Positions 22,761 to 32,379 of a DNA stretch of 64,000 nucleotides are shown here, in pieces; position 1 is the stretch's first letter; every line of letters begins with the position of its first letter. The notes beneath the pieces are model-generated. The model did not search any database and had not been told where the DNA came from. It worked only from the letters and a program-made list of their open reading frames with translations. The position numbers and the translations under genes are program-made. Source of the DNA: Piliocolobus tephrosceles (lineage: Eukaryota > Chordata > Mammalia > Primates > Cercopithecidae); contig NC_045444.1 in NCBI RefSeq assembly GCF_002776525.5, positions 29,516,444 to 29,580,443 on the forward strand, in the 5' to 3' direction.

Positions 22761-23649
22761 TCATTTTAAAAACATTTGTTAATCTAATAAAAAGGTTTTT
22801 TCATTATTGTTTTAAATCCTAGAGTACTTGGGAACTTTCAAATAAATACATTCTTGATAAATCACACCTGGCCCACCCAGGGACCATGTTCGGTACCAAA
22901 CTGACCTCCTTCTGCCAGCCAGCTCCTGACTGGGTTGTCTCTACACCAGCAGGAGATAGGAATCAATGAAACAGTACATTCGTAATATTAGGTTAAAAAC
23001 ACTCAGCAGAGATTGAATACATGTATTAAATCTCAAAATAAAAAGTGTTTGGTTATTGACTATTGTAAATACTTTTCATCACTGTTGGCCTCTATAAATG
23101 TGGATAATTGAGTAAATAATAAAATATTTCACAAATTATATAACCCTCTTGTAATACCTATTCTTCAAATCATCGCTGAAGACAATCTACCTCTCATATT
23201 TTCAAGGTTCTAGTAGCATTGTCAAAAATTCTACCCCAAAGCCTAGAATTCAACAAGCTGCCAACATAACGTGAGGATGTGAGAAAGAATCTGTAAAGCA
23301 AGACAGGTGTGTCTATGTAGCACTGGTGACATTAATACATACCATATGATATTTCCACAGTCCCAGTATATCAAAACTTGCATTGGAAAAAGAAAGGGCA
23401 GCTTTATACTTCAACACTTTACAATCCTAACCCAAAGTGTAAACACTGGTCAATATTCTTGCCCATGAGTGATGGTAGGATCTTTACTGGAAGGTCATAA
23501 AGACTGGACTGTGCATAGGTCTTTGTGGACCTGGTCAGCATTTCCACAAAACCTGCCAGTAGTATGAAACCTTCTATATTTTGAAGGCTCAAGTGTGATG
23601 ATGCCTAACCCCCTGCACTATTTTACTAGTCACTACAAAAGAAGCTGTG
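22761..23649. other. Intergenic DNA, unannotated
   Basis: No gene, RNA gene or familiar repeat text. Mixed AT-rich sequence with many stops. Confidence 0.5.
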
Positions 23650-23961
23650 CAGTTGGCCCTCTACACTTGTGGGTTCCACGTCTGTGAACTCAACCAGTCA
23701 AGGATAGAAAATACTTGGTAAATAAATAAGTAAATAAAAATAATACAATGATTAAAAAATACAAATTATAAAAACCAACACAGTATAACAACTATTTCCA
23801 CAGCATTTACATTGTATTATGTATTATCAGTAATCTAGAGATGTGCACAGGTTATATGCAAATACTACCCCATTTTATGATACAAAAGGACTTGACCATC
23901 AGTAGATTTTGGTATCTGCATGGGTCCTGGAACCAATTCCCTTGATATCGAGGGACAACTC
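23650..23961. mobile_element. MER2-type DNA transposon (TcMar-Tigger)
   Basis: Imperfect terminal inverted repeats are visible: 'cagttggccctc' at the start and 'gagggacaact' at the end, with TA just beyond the 3' end. The interior holds 'gtataacaactatttcca', 'gcatttacattgtattat' and 'ggttatatgcaaatact' in the order of MER2. At 312 bp it is close to the usual 345 bp. It is non-autonomous, encodes nothing, and would have been moved by a Tigger transposase in trans. Confidence 0.85.
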
Positions 23962-23964
23962 TAG

Positions 23965-24540
23965 GTGTGTTAGTTGTCTATTCCTGTGTAACAAATAAGC
24001 CCAAAGTTTAGTGGCTTAAAACCACAAACATGTATTACTCCATGGACTCTGTGGATTTGGAATCTGGGCACAGCTTAGCAGGGTCCTCTGCTTTAGGGTC
24101 TCTTATAAGGCTGCAATTCAGATATCAGCTGGTGGCACAGTCACATCAAAGTTCAACTGAGACAGGATCCCCTTCCAAGCTTAGCGGTAACTGAGCAGGA
24201 TTCTGTTCCTCATAGGTGACTGGAAAGAGGGTCTCAGTTCCTCCCTGGCTGTTGGCCAGGGGCTTCCCTCAGATTCTTGCCATATGGGGCTTTCTAACAT
24301 GGAAATGCACCTCATCAAAGCCAGCAAGAGAGAAAGGGACTCTGCTAGCAAGACTGAAGACACAGTCTTTTATAACCTAATTTTTGAAGTGGCATCCAAT
24401 AACTCTGGCTGTATTCTATTCAGTAGAAAGAAGTCACTAGGACCAGTCCACATTCAAAGGGAAGGGATTCCAAAAGATCAGGAATACCAGGAGACAGAGA
24501 ACATTGGGGCCATTTCAGAAGTCTGACTGTCACAGCAATA
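23965..24540 (-). mobile_element. MLT1-type MaLR LTR
   Basis: Reversed LTR text: 'gtgttagttgtctattcctg' (complement of the 3' end), 'gtggcttaaaaccacaaaca', 'gtcactaggaccagtccaca', 'cattggggccatttcagaag' and 'ctgactgtcaca' (complement of the 5' TG end). About 575 bp. The precise subfamily is not assigned. Open frames inside, such as 24284-24526, are remnants of no known protein. Confidence 0.65.
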
Positions 24541-26160
24541 ATTGCTCAGTTGATAAAGGGTTAAAGGACACGTGGGAAAGGAGGAAGGATGCCAGAGACA
24601 TGATGAGTGAGGAATTCCTTGGGAAAAGGCTCATAATACTCTGGTGATGCAGACAATCAACAAACACGGTTGAATCTGGTATTAGCCCCCTTGGGAAAGG
24701 GTGTGAAGTCTCAGGTCAAGGTCGTAAAATCATGTATTACTAAGTGAAGACGGCAAAACCTAAGACCAAGACAATAACAAATAATAAATATCTTCAAACA
24801 AGAGGGAAATTATTTCACAGTCGATGTAAAAATAGATCACAGTTCTGATTTCCTCAACATGCTGTGTCCATGAACCTTGACAATGTGAAATTAATGACAT
24901 TCCAAAGACTCTGATTTTATATTTACCACATGTAAAAATGTCCACATGCCATTATTTGTCATTTGTCAAGCTTAAATTTTGAGTTTTGTTGAGACCATAG
25001 AACTGGTGATAATCTAATGTTTGTCCTTACTTTCCACCTATCTCTCACTATGATAAGATAGTTGGTTCAAACCAGATGTATATTTGGGATCATCAAACAA
25101 AATACGGAAAAGATTGCTTAGTGATCCAAATAGAGGGGCTCACACTCACAATATTTTTATTAGCATGGCTGTTCTAACAAGTTCAGCTAATCAGCTGAGT
25201 GTATGCATGTATGGGTTATATACGTGTTTTTATGATAACAAAAAAGAACAGAGATATAGAAGATACATCGTCTTGACAGGTTTTGCTTGGTTTTAATGCA
25301 AAAACTTACTAATTAATGCAAGTGTTGCAATCATTTTTATGACATTCCCCAAAGATGGCACTTTAAGGGTTATGCCATATGCTGATTGACAGCAGCCATA
25401 ATTCCATACAATGAGACTGTATCATATTGTTTGAAGTGAGGTGATATTCATCTCTTGAAACTGATCAAACATACGATTGCATCAAACAGTATTACAATAT
25501 AATCACGCTGTATGTGGGGACTGCCAAAGTTGATCAACATGTTGTACTCTTTTCCCTTGGACTTCTCTAATCACGGTTGTGACACACCGTTGCATTCGCA
25601 TTTTCCTTTAAGAACTGCAGAATCTAAGAGAAAAAAATCTACATAAAATTGTGGTTTGGTTATGCTATGTGAGTGTACATTTGTAGACTGCTTTAGAATT
25701 ACAAATTTGCTCCCACTAAGATCTCCCTAAGTATACAAATAAAAACGAAGAAAGGCCAAGATAAAAAGATAAGATTCCAAACAGGGTAGAAAATAATTCC
25801 AATGTCCTTTATTTTTCTTCAATAAAAAGCAAACTTGGAGAACACGTCTCTTTCAAACATTTGTCAGTTTCTGAAGCTCCTAATGATTTTTTTTTTCTTC
25901 TAATGTGCTTTGCTGTTTGGCAAAGCCACTTGCTTATTGACTGACCTTGGGACTATTTCAGCTGCAGAACAATCAAGTGTATAAGAATCTATTCTTTTCC
26001 TACACTTCATTGCTGCTGTCTTGGAAAGCAGTGTGAAGATGGGCATGAAAGAATGAGGGTAGTTTGGCTTTCTACTAGGTGACTTTCCAGGTGAAATCCT
26101 GAAACACAATGGCTTTTAAATTGATGTACTTTAGGGATTTCCCTTTTATTATTCATTTGT
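24541..26160. other. Single-copy intergenic DNA with a PBX-MEIS-like site
   Basis: No gene or repeat is recognised. At 25383-25392 the sequence reads TGATTGACAG, the exact composite decamer reported for PBX-MEIS/PREP dimers, in a stretch (25360-25470) without repeat text. Frames at 24760-24945 and 25084-25296 are unconvincing. Confidence 0.45.
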
Positions 26161-26226
26161 CCATCCGTCCATCCATCCATCCATCCATCCATCCATCCAT
26201 CCATCCATCCATCTATCCATCCATCT
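26161..26226. repeat. (CCAT)n microsatellite
   Basis: Nearly pure CCAT/ATCC tetranucleotide array of about 15 units, with single-base interruptions near 26166 and 26214. It is likely to be length-polymorphic. Confidence 0.97.
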
Positions 26227-27135
26227 GTCTCATAACTTATAAAAGAGCCATTGGGGTATTTTTAGAACTCTGTTGAAGGTAGCTTACAGAGAAACAAGGG
26301 GACAAGTCATCATCTCTTCATGCTGACATCAACAGAGATATGTTGTCCATTTTGGTCCCCCAGTGTCAATTCAAGCAAGTCTCTGAGATGTTACCATCCT
26401 ATCTAAACCCACCCTAACCCTAACCTTACTATACCCACTGTGAGGCCTCTTAGGCCAAATCCCACTCAGCATTTTTGGCCTACAGAAGCTATGTGACTTG
26501 TTTAGAGACCCATCAGGATGTGGGGAATGCAGAAGCTTTCTCAGACTGGTTACCTGAACACCCCACATAATCACCTCTCTTCTACTTCTCCTGTGCTATG
26601 GCGAGCACAGAGAAATTGAAATTGGTGAGGCTGAAGTCCTCCTTGGGTTCTCCCAAGATATAAGACCATAGAGCTTTTTGCTGCCAGATTCTCCTGCCCT
26701 ATGGGCATTTCTCCCAACTCAGGTGAGAGGGTCAGGGCACAAAGTCCTTTCATGGAGATGCCACCAACATCAAAGCTCTGTGCCCTGTGATTTCCTTCTT
26801 TTGTCCATGAAATTAATGTCATGTCTTGAGATCTTTAGGGCCTTCCTGTGTAATACACAAATGCCAAGGGGTTTGAAATTAAAAAAGCTAAGAACTGACT
26901 CTTTTTTCCTCTCTTTTTCTGCTGTAGCATTCATTGCTTACACAAGTAAAGAAAAAAGCCTTAGCTACTGCCCAAAGGTGAATAAAGGTCATCACTTATC
27001 CTTTCTCTTGTTTCTTTGTCTTCTAGTTCATTCATTTTGTTGTTTGACATTTTAATTTCCTATTCTTAGAGTTTATAATTTTTTCCCTAACATGTTGACT
27101 AGAACAGTTAACTCACTACTTTCTTTCCTTCCTTT
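26227..27135. other. Mostly single-copy DNA, with possible L1M text at its end
   Basis: No gene defended. A short telomere-like CCCTAACCCTAACC occurs at 26412-26425. The stretch after about 26990 (T-rich, with 'tcttctagttcattcatttt') may belong to a minus-strand old L1. Minus- and plus-strand frames between 26371 and 27055 have no domain signatures. Confidence 0.4.
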
Positions 27136-27302
27136 ATTTCTTTGAGACAGGGTCTCATTATGTTGTTTAGGCCAGAGTGAAGATCACAGGTGTGATCATA
27201 GTGCACTACTGCCTGTAACTCCTGCCCATGCTCAAGCAATCCTCCTCAGCCTCTCTAGGGTTGGGACTACAAGCACATGCCACCTCATCCAGCTCTAATT
27301 TT
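27136..27302 (-). mobile_element. Old Alu monomer or AluJ fragment
   Basis: 'tttgagacagggtctcatta', 'tgatcatagtgcactactgc', 'ctcaagcaatcctcctcagc' and 'ttgggactacaagcacatgc' are reversed Alu first-arm text, highly diverged and about 165 bp. It lies in T-rich sequence that may be L1M. Confidence 0.75.
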
Positions 27303-29452
27303 CATCTTTCTTCTTTTTAATTATAAATTGTGAAGGCCGTGCATTTACCTCTTGGTACAACTTAAACTACGTCATGCATTTTAAAGTTTTGCTATTGGAT
27401 GTTTTCTTTAAATTTTGAAACAATAAAAATTTACAAAACAGTTGTACATAAAGTACAAATATTTTGTTTTTCCTTGTAAATTAACCCCATGTTTCATTAG
27501 CCCCCAAACACTTTAATGTGTGTTTTCTACTAATAAGAATTTCTTACTTATCTGCAAAACCACCAATAAAATCAGATAGGAACTTGGATACACTTCCGCT
27601 CTTTAGTCTACAGACCACATTCCAGGTTCACCAATTAATGCAATGATATTTTTTGAAACAAAAGGATCCACTTCAGAATCACACAATGCATTTAGCTAAT
27701 ATATCTTTTTAGTCTCTTTCTGTCTAGAATCTTCTTCAGTCTGTGGTTGACTTTTATGACTTCAATGCGTTTGAGGATGAGTTCAGTTACTTTATAGAAT
27801 TTCCCATAGTTAAGGTTATAATATCATAGCAATGGTGCTGTGTTCTTCTCAATGCATCCTACAAGGTCACGAGTGGTTTCAGTAACTGATACTCACTTTG
27901 ACCATTTCATGAAAGAAATGTCTGCTACGCTCCTCCATCATAAAGTTACCTTTATCCCCCTTTGGGGGAAGGTACTTTGAAACTATGTGTCTTAGTCTGT
28001 TCAGACTGCTGTAACACAACACTGAAGAATGGGTAATTTATAAGCAACAGAAATTTATTTCTCCCAGTTCTGGAGGCTGGAAAGTCCAAGACTGAGGTGG
28101 TGGCAGATTTGGTATCTGATGAGAGCTGCTCTCTGATTCCAAAATGGCACCTTGTCTCTGAGTCCTCAATGGCAGAAGGCAGAAGGACAAAAAGAGGCAA
28201 AACTCACTAGGCTTCCTTCATCCTCTTTTATAAGAACACTAATCCATTCTTGAGGGCAGAGCCTTCATAACATAATCAGTTCTTAATACTTACAAACTGA
28301 GTATTAGTTTCTAACATGAATTTTGGAGGAACACATACATTTAAACCATAGTACTATGTAAATATCATTCCTCATCACATTTTAATTTGCTCATTTATTT
28401 ATGTTTGTAAGGCCTCATATTTTACTTAATATCATAAGTTACTGTCACTGATACTACCAGTATTAATTTTGGCACTCAAATTATGGCCAATTTGGTCAGT
28501 AGGAACTTTTTTAAGTTGGCACTTTTGACATATCTTTATCATTAAAAAAATACTTCCTTGCTTTATGGCACAATAAGTTCCAGGCTTTCTTGAATTTTTT
28601 TTTCTCCTCTAGGCCTGGAATCAGCCATTTCTCCAAGTCCTATTTCCTTTTATGTAAAATGGTACCTCAACGCCAAGATGTGGGTGCTGTACATGCTCCT
28701 GTTGGAGTGTTGCTATTCCAGGTCCTATCCAAGATAGGTACATGTGTGTGTATACCTCATATTTACATCTAAATTAATTTCTATGTCTATCTCTATATAT
28801 AGAATACCATGAGTCCATGCTGACACCTGTAATTTCACACGTTTCTTCTAGTTTTCTCTCTTGCCATATATGTAGATCCCTTCTCTACTGGTGAGAAGGT
28901 TAGCTTCCATAATTTTTCTGATATTTACTTATGCAATCAACCCCACTTTATGCAATCTATCTCCATCCCCACTATGAACCCTTGCCCTATACAGATGTCC
29001 TCCTCTCCCTGTTTGGACTCTGACTCCCCTAACCACATCAACTGCCTGTGTGAATACTTCCTTACCCTATTAAGGCTGATTCCTCATGCGAGGCTGCCTG
29101 CCATCCCAGAGTGATGTTCTTATAGTCCATGGGCTCTGATACCACCTCTGGACACTGCAGCTCCTCCTATCTTGGTCTATCCCACCTACACCTAATGGCT
29201 TCAGCACTGAATTTTTCAGGAAGTAGAAGGAATATCACTCAAGTTTTGCCATGTAATATTTTCATCTCCCAAAATTCTTCAAGTCATAACTTACTTTATG
29301 TATATTTTACATTTCAAATATATTGAGGATTTTTGTTTTTTATTTCTAATTTAGTGACATTGTATTGAAATCTACTTTCTAAACTCTAAATTAATAATAT
29401 TCAGATCACCCCTTGTATTTTTTGAGGTTTTCTTTAAAGCCCAATTAGTGGT
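27303..29452 (-). mobile_element. Old L1M-like 5' region, degraded, with MLT1 inside
   Basis: Fragments such as 'cctggaatcagccatttctcca', 'cacttccgctctttagtctac' and 'gcatttagctaatatatctt', together with the tetranucleotide-like 'tatctctatatat' part, follow the order of a very common interspersed repeat. From memory I place it as the 5' part of old L1M elements in reverse orientation. An MLT1-type LTR splits it at about 27996-28353. No reading frame persists. Family assignment is the weak point; the repetitive nature is more secure. Confidence 0.45.
27996..28353 (-). mobile_element. MLT1A-like MaLR LTR
   Basis: In reverse: 'atggtttaaatgtatgtgtt', 'ccaaaattcatgttagaaac', 'gaaggctctgccctcaaga' and 'atggattagtgttcttataaa', then the distal part with 'tgggagaaataaatttctg'. 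These fit MLT1A-class LTRs of about 360 bp. The 83-codon minus-strand frame at 27952-28200 is a chance frame in it. Confidence 0.8.
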
Positions 29453-29847
29453 TGTATTAGTCAGGGTTCTCCATAGAGACAGAACCAATGAATACACACA
29501 CACACACAGAGAGAAAGAGATATAGATATATGTGAGGGGATATTAGGGATAGTGACTCACGTGCTTATGGAGGTTGAGAAATCCCATAATAGGCCATCTG
29601 CAAGATGGAGAACCAGGAAAACCAGTAGCATGGCTTGGTCCAAGTCCAAAAGCCTAAGAACTAGGGCAGCCAATGGTGTAATTCTCAGTCTGAGGCCAAA
29701 GACCTTAGAACCTGGTGGGTGAGGCGGGGAGCCACTGATGCAAGTCTTGGAGTCCAAAGACTAGAGAATCTGGAGTTCTGGTGTACAAGGGCAGAAGAAG
29801 GGTATCCTACCTCCAGAAGAGAGCGAAAGACAAATAGTTCACTTTTT
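29453..29847 (-). mobile_element. MLT2-like ERVL LTR, first part
   Basis: Starts 'tgtattagtcagggttctcc', then (CA)n and GA-rich sequence, 'gagaaatcccataataggcc' and repeated 'tccaagtccaaaagcc'-type units. It stops abruptly at 29847, where a MaLR provirus begins, and resumes at 32137 with 'cttttttgttctattcagg'-type text. Same family as 11691-12154. Confidence 0.72.
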
Positions 29848-30210
29848 GATATGGTTTGAGTGTGTCCCCACTCAAATCTCATCTTGAATTGTAACTCCCA
29901 CAATTCTCATGTTTTGCAGGAGAAACCCAGTGGGAGGTAATTGAATCACGGGGATGGGTCTTTCCCATGCTGTTCTCATGATAGTGAATAAGTCTCATGA
30001 AATCTAATAGTTTTAAAAATGGGATTTTCCTGGCACAAGCTCACTCTCCCTTTGCCTGCTGCCATCCATGTAAGATGTGACTTGCTCCTCCACCATGATT
30101 ATGAGGCCTTCCCAGTGACCTGGAACTGTAAGTGCATTAAACCTCTTTCTTTTGTAAACTGCTCAGTCTCAGGTATGTCTTTATCAGCAGTAAGAAAACA
30201 AACTTATACA
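29848..30210 (+). mobile_element. THE1/MST 5' LTR of a MaLR provirus
   Basis: 363-bp LTR starting 'tgatatggtttgagtgtgtc' and ending 'aacttataca'. It shows the family landmarks 'gtgggaggtaattgaatcac', 'gctgttctcatgatagtga' and 'cattaaacctctttc'. The 3' LTR at 31777-32136 is its partner and differs at many positions, so the provirus is tens of millions of years old. Length favours THE1; some text is closer to MST. Confidence 0.92.
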
Positions 30211-31776
30211 AGCAAGTGATACCAGGAGTGGGGTTCTGCTGAAAAGATACCCAAAAATGTGGAAGCGACTTTGAAACTGGGTAACAGGCAGTGTGGTTGG
30301 AACAGTTTGGAGGTCTCAGAAGAAGATACGAAAACGTGGGAAAGTTTAGAACTTTCTAAAGACTGGTTAAATGGCTTTGCTCAAAATGTTGATGGTGATA
30401 AGGACAATAAAGTCTAGGCTGAAGTGGTGTCAGATGGAAATGAGGAACTTGTTGAGAACTGGAGCAAAGGTATCTCTTGTTATATTTTAGCAAAGAGACT
30501 GGTGGCATTTTGCCCCTGCCCTAGAGATTTGTGGAACTTTGAACTTGAGTGAGATGACTTAGGGTATCTGGCGGAAGAAATTTCTAAGCAGCAAAGCATT
30601 TGAGATGCGACTTGGGTACTGTTAAAGGCATTCACTTTTAGAAGGGAAGCAGAGCACAAAAGTTCAGAAAATTTGCAGCCTATGTGATAGAAAAGAAAAT
30701 CTCATTTTCTGAGGACAAATTTAAGCCAGCTGCAGAAATTTGCATAAGCAATAAGGAGCCAAATATTAATGACCAAGACAATGGGGAAAATGTCTCTAGA
30801 GCACTTCAGAGGTCTTCATGGCAGCCCCTCCCATCACAGGCCTGGAGGCTTCTAAGCCTCCTTGATGTCGAGGGTGAGGCCCAGGCTCTCTGTGCTGTGT
30901 GCAGCCTAGGGACTTGGTGCCCTGTGTCCCAGCTGCTCCAGCTGTGGCTGAAAGGGGCCAACATAGAACTCAGGCTGCAGCTTCAGAGGGTGTAACCCAT
31001 AAGCCTTGGCAGTTTCCATATGATGTTGAGCCTGACAGCGCTCAAGAAGTCAAGAACTGGGTACTGGGAACCTCCACCTAGATTTCAGAGGATGTATGGA
31101 AATGCCTGGATGTCCAGAGAGAAGTTTGCTGCAGGGGCGGGGCCTTCATGGAGGACCTCTGCTAAGGCAGTACAGAGGGAAATGTTGGGTCAGAGCCCCC
31201 ATGCAGACACCCTACTGGGCCACCACCTAGTGGAACTGTGAGAAGAGGGCCACCATCCTTCAGACCCCAGAATGGTAGATCCACTGACAGCTTGCACTGT
31301 GTACCTGGAAAAGCCACAGACACTCAATGCCAGCCCATGAAAGCAGCTGGTAGGGAGGCTGTACCCTGCAAAGGACCTGGCAGAGTTATCAAAGACCCTG
31401 GGACCCCACCTCCTGCATCAGTGTGACCTGCATGTGAGACATAGAGTCAAAGGAGATCATTTTGGAGCTTTAAGATTTGACTGTCCTGCTGGATTTTGGA
31501 CTTCCATGGGGCCTGTAGCTCTTTTGTTTTGGCCAGTTTCTCCCATTTAGAACAGCCGTATTTACCCAATGCCTTTACCCTCATTGTATCTAGGAAGTAA
31601 CCAACTTACTTTTGATTTTACAAGCTCACAGGCAGAAGGGACTTGTCTCACATAAGCCTTTGGACTGTGGACTTTTGAGTTAATGCTGAAATGAGTTAAG
31701 ACTTTGGGGGACTGTTGAGAAGGCATGATTGGTTTTGAAATGAGGACATGAGATTTGAGAAGGGCCAGGGGTGGGA
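30211..31776 (+). mobile_element. THE1/MST internal region, non-coding remnant
   Basis: About 1.57 kb between the LTRs, as usual for THE1/MST internal sequence. It opens with 'gataccaggagtggggttct'-type text next to the 5' LTR and holds 'gaaactgggtaacaggcag' and 'ttggtgccctgtgtcccagc'. It ends 'ggccaggggtgggatgat', next to the 3' LTR. MaLR elements descend from ERVL-like retroviruses and carry a gag-like remnant at most. Frames here (30684-30995, 103 codons; 31020-31426) are short and broken, so none is called as protein. Confidence 0.9.
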
Positions 31777-32136
31777 TGATATGGTTTGTCTCTGTCCCAC
31801 CCAAATTTCATCTTAATTGTAACTCCCACAATTCCCACATTTTGTGGGAGGAACATGGTGGGAGGTAATTGAATCACGGAGGCAGGTGTTTCCTGCGTTG
31901 TTCTCATGATAGTAAGTCTCACAAGATCTGATGGTTTTGAAAAATGGGAGTTTCTCTGTACAAGCCCTCTCTCTCTTTGCCTGTTGCCATCCTTGTAAGA
32001 CATGGCTTGCTCCTCCAACATGATTGTGAGGCCTCCCCAGCCACATGGAACTGTAAGTCCATTAAACCTCTTTCTTTTGTAAATTGCCCAGTCTTGGGTA
32101 TAGTCTTTATCGGCAGTGTGAAAACAAACTAATACA
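31777..32136 (+). mobile_element. THE1/MST 3' LTR of the same provirus
   Basis: 360 bp, starting 'tgatatggtttgtctctgtc' and ending 'aaactaataca'. Collinear with the 5' LTR. The 181-codon minus-strand frame over 31680-32225 lies antisense across this LTR and its flanks and is a chance frame. No clear 5-bp target-site duplication remains at the two outer edges. Confidence 0.92.
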
Positions 32137-32349
32137 GCTTTCCTCTGCCTTTTTGTTCTATTCAGGTCCTCAACTGACTGGATGGTGTCCATCACACTGA
32201 GTAAGGGCAGAACTTCCTTACTCAATTCACTGATTCAAACACTAATCACTTCTGGAAATGCCCTCACAGATGTACTCAGAAAAAATGCTTTACCAGCTGT
32301 CTGGGTATCCCTTAATCTAATCAAGTTGACACCTAAAATTAACCATCAT
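32137..32349 (-). mobile_element. MLT2-like ERVL LTR, second part
   Basis: Continues the LTR broken at 29847: 'ttttgttctattcaggtcct', 'caactgactggatgg' and a final 'aagttgacacctaaaattaa' plus 'ccatcat', the reversed LTR start. Together the two parts give about 610 bp, so the provirus inserted into an already resident LTR. Confidence 0.75.
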
Positions 32350-32379
32350 GGTGGTCAATTTGGTAAATGCTTCAAGTAC

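Noticed and set aside
26678..27055. 125-codon plus-strand frame
   Set aside because: No recognisable domain; the distal part is T-rich, possibly L1-derived sequence giving Phe/Leu residues.
30684..31426. Overlapping frames in the MaLR interior
   Set aside because: The interior is a non-coding remnant with short broken frames and no intact retroviral protein.
31680..32225. 181-codon minus-strand open frame
   Set aside because: It lies antisense across the 3' LTR of a MaLR provirus and its flanks, so it is repeat-derived chance sequence.
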